From positions 781 through 13,445 of the forward strand of contig JAMDAP010000075.1 in the NCBI GenBank assembly GCA_023484675.1: 12,665 nt of DNA. Direction: 5' to 3'. Source of the stretch: Bacillota bacterium (GTDB lineage Bacteria; Bacillota_E; Symbiobacteriia; JAMDAP01). The notes below the pieces were generated by a model that searched no databases, was not told where the DNA came from, and worked only from the letters and a program-made list of their open reading frames with translations. The position numbers were made by a program, and so were the translations under genes. This document shows, one piece after another, positions 6,498 through 12,665 of the stretch (positions are counted from its first letter, which is position 1; the number at the start of each line of letters is the position of its first letter).

Positions 6498-7916
6498 TCA
6501 GTTCGTGTTGGGCCGCCGCGAGCCGGCGGCCTTTTCGATGTCGCCCAGAAGGCGGCGCGCCTCCGCCTCCTCCTCTGCCGTGAGCGGGCGCGATCCGTAG
6601 CGCCCCTGCATGTAGAGCTGGGTAAGTGCGGCGGCGGCCTCCGGACCCACTGCGGCAGCGCCCTGCAACCGGGCCAGGAACTCCCGCGGCGTCTCGCTCT
6701 CCGCCCTCACCAAACCGCGGGTGCCGGCAACGCTTTGAAAGCGCCGATAGGCCTTGCGGATGAAGGTCAGCGCGGGCTCGGGAGCACGGCGGCGCCGGCG
6801 GGTGGCACCCTTGCCGCCGTTGCTTTTGACCTCCAGGCGCGACAGGGCTTCCCGTTCCTCCGGCACTTCCGCCTCCACCAAGCCAAAGGCGCTCCACACT
6901 GACCGGAGGAAGACGAAGGTCACCACCACCGCTGCCGCGACTGAACCCAGAACACGAAGCGCGTAGTACACGGCCACGGGCAGGTGGCCTCCGGCTTCCT
7001 GTGCTGCTTTCGCCGGCCCCTCCGCAGCCGGCCCCGGCTGGATGACAAAGGGGTGAAGGATAGATGCCAGGAACCGGATGACGGGTTCGATAAGCCGGCC
7101 CACCAGCAAAGCCACCGGCTCGATGAGCCGTTCGAGAAGCCCCAGCGCCCGGTCCAGAAAAGCGGCCAAGGCCGCCTGAAGGGCGGGGAAGGCCGGGCCC
7201 GCCATGGCCCTGACCGCCCACAGCAATGCCAGCGCGAGGACGGCCACAAGCGCCAGCACCGCCGGCCGCCACCTTGAGCCAGCCTCCTGCGGCTGGTCGA
7301 ACTCCTCGTCCTGACGCACGGTTAGCAGCCGCGACACGGCCAGGGTAAGCAAACCTACCACGAACAGGCCAATGATAGACGTGGACAGCGCGCCAGTGAG
7401 TGCGGCACGGGCGGCTGCCTGCATTCCCGGGCCCCGGGGCATCCCGCCGAGAGCAGAGGTAAGTGCCACAATGGCCAGCTGCCCCAGCACCAGGTGGGAG
7501 AACTGCTCCGTCAGCACGTCGTGCCGCACGTGGTACTGAGCCGCAATCAAACCCCGCCACCAGAGAAACAGCAGGCTGAGGAAAGAGAGAGCACGGGCTG
7601 CTGGCAAGGCCCCGGCGAAGAGCCCCGCTGCCAGTAGGCCCAGGACCAGAGAGGCAAAGCGCAACTCCTTAAGCCCTAGCCCGCGCCGCCTCAAGGCCCG
7701 CAAGACATAGGCGGCCAGGGCGAGGACCAGGATCTCAAGCATCCACGTCGCGCTTCCCCCGATTGTCGCAGACGCCGGGCCGTAGATCCAGGCCCGCAGC
7801 CCCAGCAGCCAGGGGTGCCAGGCAAACCACTCCACCCCAAGAGTTCCGGCCAGAACGAGCCCGTTACCGGGCTGTTGGCCAGGGTCCCTGCTAGGGCGCG
7901 ACGACCTGGACGGCAT
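6498..7916 (-). CDS. Multi-pass membrane protein with DUF4129-like C-terminal domain
   Basis: A 472-residue protein with about 7-8 hydrophobic segments. A basic linker near residues 365-380 is followed by a cytosolic C-terminal region, FIRKAYRRFQSVAGTRGLVR, TPREFLARLQ, LTQLYMQGRYG and AEARRLL. That tail matches the DUF4129 pattern found at the ends of transglutaminase-like or membrane proteins in MoxR/DUF58 operons. No transglutaminase Cys-His-Asp core is seen, so this is a DUF4129-only version. The start is ATG at 7916 behind GGAGGGGGG; it overlaps the end of the DUF58 gene by 26 nt. It is the last gene of the unit, with no terminator before the abutting convergent gene. The function in this family is uncertain; envelope maintenance is inference. 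Confidence 0.8.
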   Translation of the reverse strand: MPSRSSRPSRDPGQQPGNGLVLAGTLGVEWFAWHPWLLGLRAWIYGPASATIGGSATWMLEILVLALAAYVLRALRRRGLGLKELRFASLVLGLLAAGLFAGALPAARALSFLSLLFLWWRGLIAAQYHVRHDVLTEQFSHLVLGQLAIVALTSALGGMPRGPGMQAAARAALTGALSTSIIGLFVVGLLTLAVSRLLTVRQDEEFDQPQEAGSRWRPAVLALVAVLALALLWAVRAMAGPAFPALQAALAAFLDRALGLLERLIEPVALLVGRLIEPVIRFLASILHPFVIQPGPAAEGPAKAAQEAGGHLPVAVYYALRVLGSVAAAVVVTFVFLRSVWSAFGLVEAEVPEEREALSRLEVKSNGGKGATRRRRRAPEPALTFIRKAYRRFQSVAGTRGLVRAESETPREFLARLQGAAAVGPEAAAALTQLYMQGRYGSRPLTAEEEAEARRLLGDIEKAAGSRRPNTN

Positions 7917-9105
7917 CGTCCCGACCCCCCTCCCAGGTGACGCGGTGGACCGAGGCGCCGGTCAAGGCCGGCAGGCTGGCTTCGCCCACCAGCAGGGCCA
8001 CCACGGTGCGGGTTGCGCTTACCTCGGCGAGGACCCGGCGCAGGCCCTCGCTGACCACCGCGGTCACGACCACCACCGTGGCCCCTGCCGGCAGGCGCGG
8101 CGCTTCCTGCCATAGCAATGCGTCAAAGGCCACGACGGGGGGCGCCAACAGCCGGGCCAGGCCCTCCAGGGAGGCGGCAAAGACGCTGGCCGGCGCACCC
8201 ACGGGAAGGCGCAGGGTCGATCCCTGCCCCTGCACGTGTCCGTTGGAGTAAAGGCCGATGGGAATGCGCCCCTCGGAGCAGTCGTGCAACATCGAGGCGG
8301 CGGTGGTCACCGCCGTCTCCAGCCAGGCCGGATACTGGCCGGCCCAGGCGGGGTCCATGGTGGCGGCGTTGAGGAACACGGCGACGCTCTGGTCCATCAT
8401 CGGCTCGTAGACCTTGGTCTGCAGATCGCCGAGGCGGGCGGTGGCGTACCAGTGCACGTCGCGGAAGTCGTCCCGGGGGTCGTAGGCGCGGGTACCGGCG
8501 ATGGCGGCAGGGTCCACCTCGAGGGCGTTCCGCGAACGCACGCCTCCCAGGGGCAGCCCTGGCGGCAGGCCGAGCTGCTCCAGGGGCACCACCGGCGGGA
8601 AGACCAGCAGTTCGGCGGTGCCGGGGTCATCCCGGTGGACCTTCTCAAACCCGAAGAGATCCCCCGTCGTCACCTGGCAGGGGCCGAAGGCGTAACTGCC
8701 CCGCCTGGCCAACGTCACCTGATAGTGATGGGTCACCCGCTCGTACCAGCCCACTTGAAAGGCCGACACGAGGCGCGCCCGCCTCGGCAGGTAGTGGGCC
8801 TCGACCTTGCCCCGGGCGAAGGCAGCCTCTTCCGGCACCTGCTCCTCCAGCCGCAGCCAGGGAAGGGGCAGGCGTTTGCGGTTCTCCACCGCCAGGGAGA
8901 GCGTCACCAAGTCGCCGGGGAAGACCCGGTCCGGCTTGATGCGCCGTACAAAGACAACGCCGCGGAAGGCGACGCGCCCCCAGGCAACCACCACCAGGCT
9001 GGTGGCCAGAGCCAGCAGCGCTGCAGCGAAAAACAGAGGCCGCTGGCTCAAGAGGCCCAGGGCTGCGGCCACGCCCAGGACCCACATCCACCCCTGGGAG
9101 AACAT
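7891..9105 (-). CDS. DUF58 domain protein (MoxR partner)
   Basis: A 404-residue protein with one or two N-terminal membrane segments (roughly residues 7-45) and a long cytosolic part. The DUF58 signature is clear: GTRAYDPRDDFRDVHWYATA followed by RLGDLQTKVYEP (about residues 205-235). The region after it (QSVAVFLNAATMDP onwards) resembles the von Willebrand A-like fold of the family but has no clear MIDAS triad. DUF58 genes are standard neighbours of MoxR ATPases, where the ATPase is thought to act as a chaperone for the VWA-like partner. ATG at 9105 overlaps the MoxR stop by one base (TGATG), so translation is coupled. Confidence 0.9.
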   Translation of the reverse strand: MFSQGWMWVLGVAAALGLLSQRPLFFAAALLALATSLVVVAWGRVAFRGVVFVRRIKPDRVFPGDLVTLSLAVENRKRLPLPWLRLEEQVPEEAAFARGKVEAHYLPRRARLVSAFQVGWYERVTHHYQVTLARRGSYAFGPCQVTTGDLFGFEKVHRDDPGTAELLVFPPVVPLEQLGLPPGLPLGGVRSRNALEVDPAAIAGTRAYDPRDDFRDVHWYATARLGDLQTKVYEPMMDQSVAVFLNAATMDPAWAGQYPAWLETAVTTAASMLHDCSEGRIPIGLYSNGHVQGQGSTLRLPVGAPASVFAASLEGLARLLAPPVVAFDALLWQEAPRLPAGATVVVVTAVVSEGLRRVLAEVSATRTVVALLVGEASLPALTGASVHRVTWEGGRDDAVQVVAP

Positions 9106-10052
9106 CAGGGCTTCACCGGCTCTGCCGGCACGGGCACCGCCGCGACGGCGGCGGCGATGGCCTCCTCGGCTTGCGTTCCCCTCATCCGGGCCTGGGGAGA
9201 GAGGATGACGCGATGCGCCAGCACCGGCGTCGCCAGGCGCTTGACGTCGTCGGGAAGAACGTGGTCCCGGCCCTCCACCACCGCCAGGGCCCGCGCCGCG
9301 CGGTACAGAGAGAGGCTGGCCCGGGGGCTGGCGCCCAGGGAGAGTGAGGGGTTGGAGCGGCTGGCCTCCACCAGGTCCAGGATGTACCCGAGCACCGCCT
9401 CGCTAACGAAGACGCCGTCCGCCTGGCGCTGCAGCGCAAGCACCTCCCCGCCGCCGAGCACGGGCGCCACGTCCGGTGCCGCCTCCGCCCCATAGCGTAA
9501 CACCATGGCCTTCTCCGCCTCGCGGCCGGGGTAGCCCAGGGACAGCCGCAGCAGGAACCGGTCCAGTTGCGCCTCCGGCAGCGGGTAGGTGCCCTGCATC
9601 TCAACCGGGTTCTGGGTCGCCAAGACCAGGAACGGCCTGGGTAAGGGCCTGGTGACGCCGGCCACGGTGACCTGGCTTTCCTGCATGGCCTCCAGCAGGG
9701 CCGACTGGGTGCGGGGCGTGGCCCGGTTGATCTCGTCCGCCAGCAGAATGTTGGTCAGCACCGGCCCTGGCCGGTACTCGAAGTCCTGGGTTTTCTGGTT
9801 GAAGTAGTTGACGCCCAGGATGTCCGTCGGCAGGAGGTCGGGGGTGCATTGGATGCGCTCAAAACCCAAGCCCAGGGACATGGCCAGGGCGCGGGCCAGG
9901 GTCGTCTTGCCCACGCCTGGCACGTCATCCAGTAAGACATGCCCGCCGGCGATCAGGGCCACCAGCAGCAGATCAATGTTTTCCTCCGGCCCCAGATAGG
10001 CCCTCTGCACGCTGGCCTTCAGCCGGCTCAGCCATTCCCTCGCCTTGTCCAT
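9105..10052 (-). CDS. MoxR-family AAA+ ATPase
   Basis: A 315-residue cytosolic AAA+ protein. The Walker A is VPGVGKTT (about residues 44-51), the Walker B is LLADEINRA, sensor 1 is ATQNP with the MoxR-typical VEMQGTYPLPEAQLDRF, and sensor 2 is SPRASLSLYRAARALA in the lid domain. Length and order are normal for MoxR. These ATPases form hexamers and help assemble or activate partner complexes, commonly DUF58 or VWA proteins. The ATG at 10052 immediately follows the upstream TAG, with GGAGG about 11 nt upstream. Its neighbours are DUF58 and DUF4129, the usual set; being preceded by a dynamin-like gene and a DUF6062-like gene in a fluoride-riboswitch operon is unusual. Confidence 0.94.
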   Translation of the reverse strand: MDKAREWLSRLKASVQRAYLGPEENIDLLLVALIAGGHVLLDDVPGVGKTTLARALAMSLGLGFERIQCTPDLLPTDILGVNYFNQKTQDFEYRPGPVLTNILLADEINRATPRTQSALLEAMQESQVTVAGVTRPLPRPFLVLATQNPVEMQGTYPLPEAQLDRFLLRLSLGYPGREAEKAMVLRYGAEAAPDVAPVLGGGEVLALQRQADGVFVSEAVLGYILDLVEASRSNPSLSLGASPRASLSLYRAARALAVVEGRDHVLPDDVKRLATPVLAHRVILSPQARMRGTQAEEAIAAAVAAVPVPAEPVKP

Positions 10053-10844
10053 CTAGCGCCTGGCCTCCCCTTGGTTGAGGTGCTTGGTGCCCGAAATCTT
10101 GGCCATGGCTTGCCGCCATGAGCCGGCTTCCCGGCCCTTCGGTTCGTGGGAAAAGCGATAGTCGAACTTGCGGATGAGCTCCTGCAGGTCTGCCTGCAAA
10201 GCCTCCAGTTTGACTTTCTCCATCGCCACCAGCTCCGCCTTCTCGGCTTCAAGTCCCTCCTGCTCCAGGCACCCCGCCAGGTGCGGCAGGCAGAGCCCAT
10301 CGCTGGCCTGAAGGGCCTGCCGAAGTTCTTCCATGTACTTGAGAAGGCCCCACATGGACCGCTCCTCCGCAGCGTCCCGGCTGGTGCAGGCAGGGCACGG
10401 GCCGGAAGGGCGCAGGGACAGGGCGTCGGTCCGCCGTGTCGCGGCTGCGAGTCGCGTCCCGGCCGCGCCCTGAGCCCAACGGCGCCACCGACGGGACGTC
10501 CGCCTGGGCGCGGTCGCCAGCCAACGGGACAGCTTGGCCAACGTGCTCCGAACCAGATCCTCGTAGATGATGCCCGCCCCCAGCACGTCCCCGAGGCGAG
10601 CCACCAGATCCTCGTAGATGATGCCCGCCCCCAGCACGTCCCCGAGGCGAGCCGCCTCGTCGGCGTGCTCGGAGCAAAACCCGTTGGAGGCATCGAGGAG
10701 CAAGCGCGTCGAGACGTCGTTGACACTTTCGTAGAACAGGTGGTCCAGGTAGGAGGCGGCGGCACTCCGCCCCAGCCTGCAGACGGGGCAGCCCGGCTGC
10801 TTCAGGGCATCCTCCAAGCCGATGCAGATCAGGTCATAGGTCAC
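10053..10844 (-). CDS. DUF6062-like paired-cysteine protein
   Basis: A 263-residue soluble protein of unknown function with two cysteine modules: PGCPVCRLG near residue 17, with GFCSEH further on, and GPCPAC near the middle, with LCLPH following. Each could supply a Cys/His metal site. The start is GTG at 10844, with GGAGG 7 nt upstream and a 4-base GTGA overlap with the dynamin-like stop; an ATG at 10871 exists but lacks that SD. Oddities are a perfect 51-bp in-frame tandem duplication (17 residues, ARLGDVLGAGIIYEDLV twice) and an Arg-rich stretch between the two modules (about residues 107-145) with poor family look, which might reflect a compensated frameshift. It is a paralogue of the partial gene at 1-269. 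DUF6062 membership is by remembered pattern (CPxC, then GFCxxH). Confidence 0.78.
   Translation of the reverse strand: MTYDLICIGLEDALKQPGCPVCRLGRSAAASYLDHLFYESVNDVSTRLLLDASNGFCSEHADEAARLGDVLGAGIIYEDLVARLGDVLGAGIIYEDLVRSTLAKLSRWLATAPRRTSRRWRRWAQGAAGTRLAAATRRTDALSLRPSGPCPACTSRDAAEERSMWGLLKYMEELRQALQASDGLCLPHLAGCLEQEGLEAEKAELVAMEKVKLEALQADLQELIRKFDYRFSHEPKGREAGSWRQAMAKISGTKHLNQGEARR
10552..10653. repeat. Perfect 51-bp tandem duplication inside the DUF6062-like gene
   Basis: Two identical 51-bp units, 10552-10602 and 10603-10653, with no mismatch between them. The length is a multiple of three, so the frame is kept and 17 residues are repeated. Perfect identity suggests a recent event, or an assembly error. 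Confidence 0.95.
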
Positions 10845-12598
10845 GCCAGTTCCTCCAGCTGCTGCAGACATTGGCTCACCGCCGCCCTCGCCTGGCCCAG
10901 GGAGCAGAGCCGCGTCTCAACGGCGTCCCGGCCCTCGGCCCGCCTGGAGCGGGCAGTTTGGAGCGCAACCCACAGGCCATTCGTTTCCATCTGCAGCAAA
11001 TCGATGATACCCGACCGCAGCCGGCGCGTGCTCTTCTCCAGCCGCTCCAGCAGGTCGTGACGCACCCGACCCGTGTTTCGGTCCACCTCGGACCAGACCT
11101 CCCTGCGCACTATCTCCAGCACGCGGGGCAGGGCGAACCGCCGCGGCAGGTAGGCCACGATGGTCCGCCATTCGGGCATGGGCAGAAATGGCTCGGGATC
11201 CCCGACTACGTAGTAGAGGTCGCTCGACCGGACCAGGGTGAGTTCGACGGTCGCCGTTGGGGCGGGGATGTCGAAGAGATCGCCGGCCGCCTGGCGCACC
11301 GCCTGCAGGTGATCGCGGACCCGGCCTTCGAGCCGTCTGGCCACGGCCTCGAAGCGGTCGGCCACGGCACCCGTCTCCGCCTTCACCCAGGGGTTGAACG
11401 TCTTCTCGATCAGCTCCTCCAGCCGCCCCTCCGCCACGGCCCGGGCCCTGGCCAGCGGCACCGCCGATCCAGCGATGCCGCTGGCCAGCTGGTCATAGAT
11501 CTGCTGTGATGCCGTCTGGCGGAATGCCGCCAGTTCCGCGTCCAGCTGCGCGGCCACGGCCCGGCTCTCCGTTTCCACCAGGCCGAGGATCTCGCGACGA
11601 CTGAGCTCGGCCCGTTCCAGGTCAAGAGTGAAGGCCTTAATCTTCTGCTCCAGCACCTCCGCCGGGGTGCGGACCGCCTCCTGCGACAGACGCAGCGAGA
11701 AGTCGAGCTCGCGGGCCGCAGCCGCGGCCGATTTGGCTACGGCCTGGCTCAGGGCCGCCGCCCTCTCCCAGCGCAGGAAATGGCCCAGCCGCTCCTCAAG
11801 TGCCGCCACGCCGCTGGCCCTGACCAGATCCTCATCCGCCTCCAGCCGTCCCGCCAATCCTTCCCTGGCGGAGAGGGGCAGGATCTCCAAGCCCTCCCGC
11901 TCCATCACGCCCTTAAGAATGCCCTTGGTGAAAGCCATTGCCTCGTCAACGGCAGCCTGATCGAAGGCGTCAATCTTGTTCAGGAGGAAAAGGATTTTGC
12001 CGGCGAAAGCCCTGGCCTCGTGCAGGAAGTCCAACTCCACCTTGGTCAGGGGCGGATCCACGGACAGCAAAAAGAGGGCCGCGTCCACCTGGGGCAGAAA
12101 GCCCAGGGTCACATCGGTGTTGTGTTCATAGACGGAGCCGATGCCCGGGGTATCGATGATCCGCACGCCGCGGGTGAGTAGCGGCGAAGGGTAGAGCACC
12201 CGGATCTCCCGGACGCCTTTCTCGTTCTTGGGATTGGCGGCCTCGGTGGCGTAGTCCCAAAGAGCGTTGATTGGGACTTGCTCGTTCTGCCCGTTGAGAA
12301 AGCGCACCAGGCAGCCGGGCTCTGCCCCGTGCTCCAGCACCGTCACCACGGAGGTCAGCGGCACCACCGCCGTCGGCAGAACGTCGGCGCCCAGCAGTGC
12401 GTTGATCAGGGTGGACTTGCCCCGCTTAAACTGGCCGAGGACCGCCAGAGAGACCTGCTCCCCCGACAGGCGCTCCTGCAGGCCGGCAAAGCGTTCCGCC
12501 CATGCGCCTTCCCCTGCCAGACCCGCCGCCCGCCTGAGATCGGCCAAGCATGCATGTACGGTTCCTGTCGCCGGCAAAACGTCGGTCACGGCAGTCAC
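10841..12598 (-). CDS. Dynamin-like GTPase (bacterial dynamin family)
   Basis: A protein of about 585 residues with an N-terminal GTPase domain: G1 GQFKRGKST (about residues 55-63), a PLTSVV switch-I segment with Thr, G3 DTPGIGS, and G4 NKID. A long helical region rich in Glu, Arg and Ala follows, matching the stalk of bacterial dynamin-like proteins. No strong transmembrane segment is seen, so membrane contact would be through a paddle or a partner. Such proteins remodel or protect membranes. I chose GTG at 12598, with AAGGA 5 nt upstream. GTG at 12589 is a near rival; ATG at 12613 has no SD and sits just after the riboswitch U-tract. It is the first gene after a fluoride riboswitch and overlaps the DUF6062-like gene by 4 bases. 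Confidence 0.88.
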   Translation of the reverse strand: MTAVTDVLPATGTVHACLADLRRAAGLAGEGAWAERFAGLQERLSGEQVSLAVLGQFKRGKSTLINALLGADVLPTAVVPLTSVVTVLEHGAEPGCLVRFLNGQNEQVPINALWDYATEAANPKNEKGVREIRVLYPSPLLTRGVRIIDTPGIGSVYEHNTDVTLGFLPQVDAALFLLSVDPPLTKVELDFLHEARAFAGKILFLLNKIDAFDQAAVDEAMAFTKGILKGVMEREGLEILPLSAREGLAGRLEADEDLVRASGVAALEERLGHFLRWERAAALSQAVAKSAAAAARELDFSLRLSQEAVRTPAEVLEQKIKAFTLDLERAELSRREILGLVETESRAVAAQLDAELAAFRQTASQQIYDQLASGIAGSAVPLARARAVAEGRLEELIEKTFNPWVKAETGAVADRFEAVARRLEGRVRDHLQAVRQAAGDLFDIPAPTATVELTLVRSSDLYYVVGDPEPFLPMPEWRTIVAYLPRRFALPRVLEIVRREVWSEVDRNTGRVRHDLLERLEKSTRRLRSGIIDLLQMETNGLWVALQTARSRRAEGRDAVETRLCSLGQARAAVSQCLQQLEELA

Positions 12599-12617
12599 CC
12601 CCGTCCTTAGCATGAGA

Positions 12618-12652
12618 CAAAAAAACGGCTCCTACCTGAGTGGGTAGGAGCC
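12618..12652 (-). terminator. Riboswitch-controlled intrinsic terminator before the dynamin-like gene
   Basis: A perfect 10-bp stem (12652-12643 with 12636-12627), a 6-nt loop and a G followed by seven U residues (12625-12619). It is the strongest terminator in the window. Confidence 0.92.
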
Positions 12653-12665
12653 ATTAGCCTTGCGG
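12618..12665 (-). promoter_or_regulatory. Fluoride riboswitch (crcB motif), 3' part only, leading the dynamin-MoxR operon
   Basis: Only the 3' half lies in the window. The visible RNA reads the end of P2, then GGCUAAUGG (same turn as the copy at 5413-5494), then the 3' strand of P1, GGCUCC (12652-12647), which extends into GGCUCCUACC. That arm pairs with GGUAGGAGCC to form a terminator. The pseudoknot and 5' P1 strands would lie just beyond 12665 and cannot be checked here. The hairpin arm, the turn and the U-tract are nearly identical to the complete copy before the small membrane gene. Confidence 0.85.

Noticed and set aside
6118..7560. 480-codon minus-strand open frame overlapping the DUF4129 protein
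   Set aside because: Gly/Arg/Pro-rich shadow of the real gene in another frame; no domain, and it also runs opposite the zinc-ribbon gene.
10300..10560. Compensated frameshift in the Arg-rich middle of the DUF6062-like gene
   Set aside because: The neighbouring frames in this stretch do not give a clearly better protein, so I note the composition only.
10552..10653. Repeat pair as a CRISPR fragment
   Set aside because: The units are directly adjacent without spacers, lie inside a coding region and keep the frame.

Overview
The window is GC-rich (about 60-65% by eye). Its genes have strong purine-rich Shine-Dalgarno (SD) sites and frequent GTG/TTG starts, and they sit in tight operons with 1-4 base overlaps. 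This fits a high-GC bacterium, perhaps a Bacillota-type thermophile, but I cannot name the taxon. Every complete gene has the look of an intact protein family member except one small frameshifted membrane gene. I see no tRNA, rRNA, CRISPR array or insertion sequence.

The unifying feature is RNA. Five copies of the fluoride riboswitch (crcB motif) can be read, four complete and one cut by the right edge. Each has the pseudoknot strands, P1 and P2, the conserved turn before the 3' strand of P1, and a mutually exclusive terminator-type hairpin. Every transcription unit that can be followed here begins with one or passes through one, so the window reads as a fluoride-response island on both strands.

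Layout. (1) Minus strand, right edge to 6498: partial fluoride riboswitch, dynamin-like GTPase, DUF6062-like paired-cysteine protein, MoxR AAA+ ATPase, DUF58 protein, and a multi-pass membrane protein with a DUF4129-type tail. All are overlapping or abutting. (2) Plus strand, 5558-6497: promoter, fluoride riboswitch, DUF190 (PII-like) protein, zinc-ribbon/HEAT-repeat protein. Its stop abuts the stop of unit 1. (3) Minus strand, 5537 to the left edge: promoter, fluoride riboswitch, small frameshifted membrane protein, second fluoride riboswitch, CPA-type cation:proton antiporter, DUF190-4xCBS fusion, metallophosphoesterase, enolase, a third and degenerate fluoride riboswitch, then a second DUF6062-like gene running off the window.

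Working model. Unit 3 combines ion transport with enolase, the classic fluoride-sensitive glycolytic enzyme, plus PII-like/CBS proteins that could sense a nucleotide or ion. Unit 1 places a membrane-remodelling GTPase and a MoxR-DUF58-DUF4129 envelope module under the same ligand. That pairing, and the repeated DUF6062-like gene, are the parts least explained by known fluoride biology. No recognisable CrcB/Fluc or ClC-F exporter lies inside the window, so the exporter is either outside it or is the antiporter.
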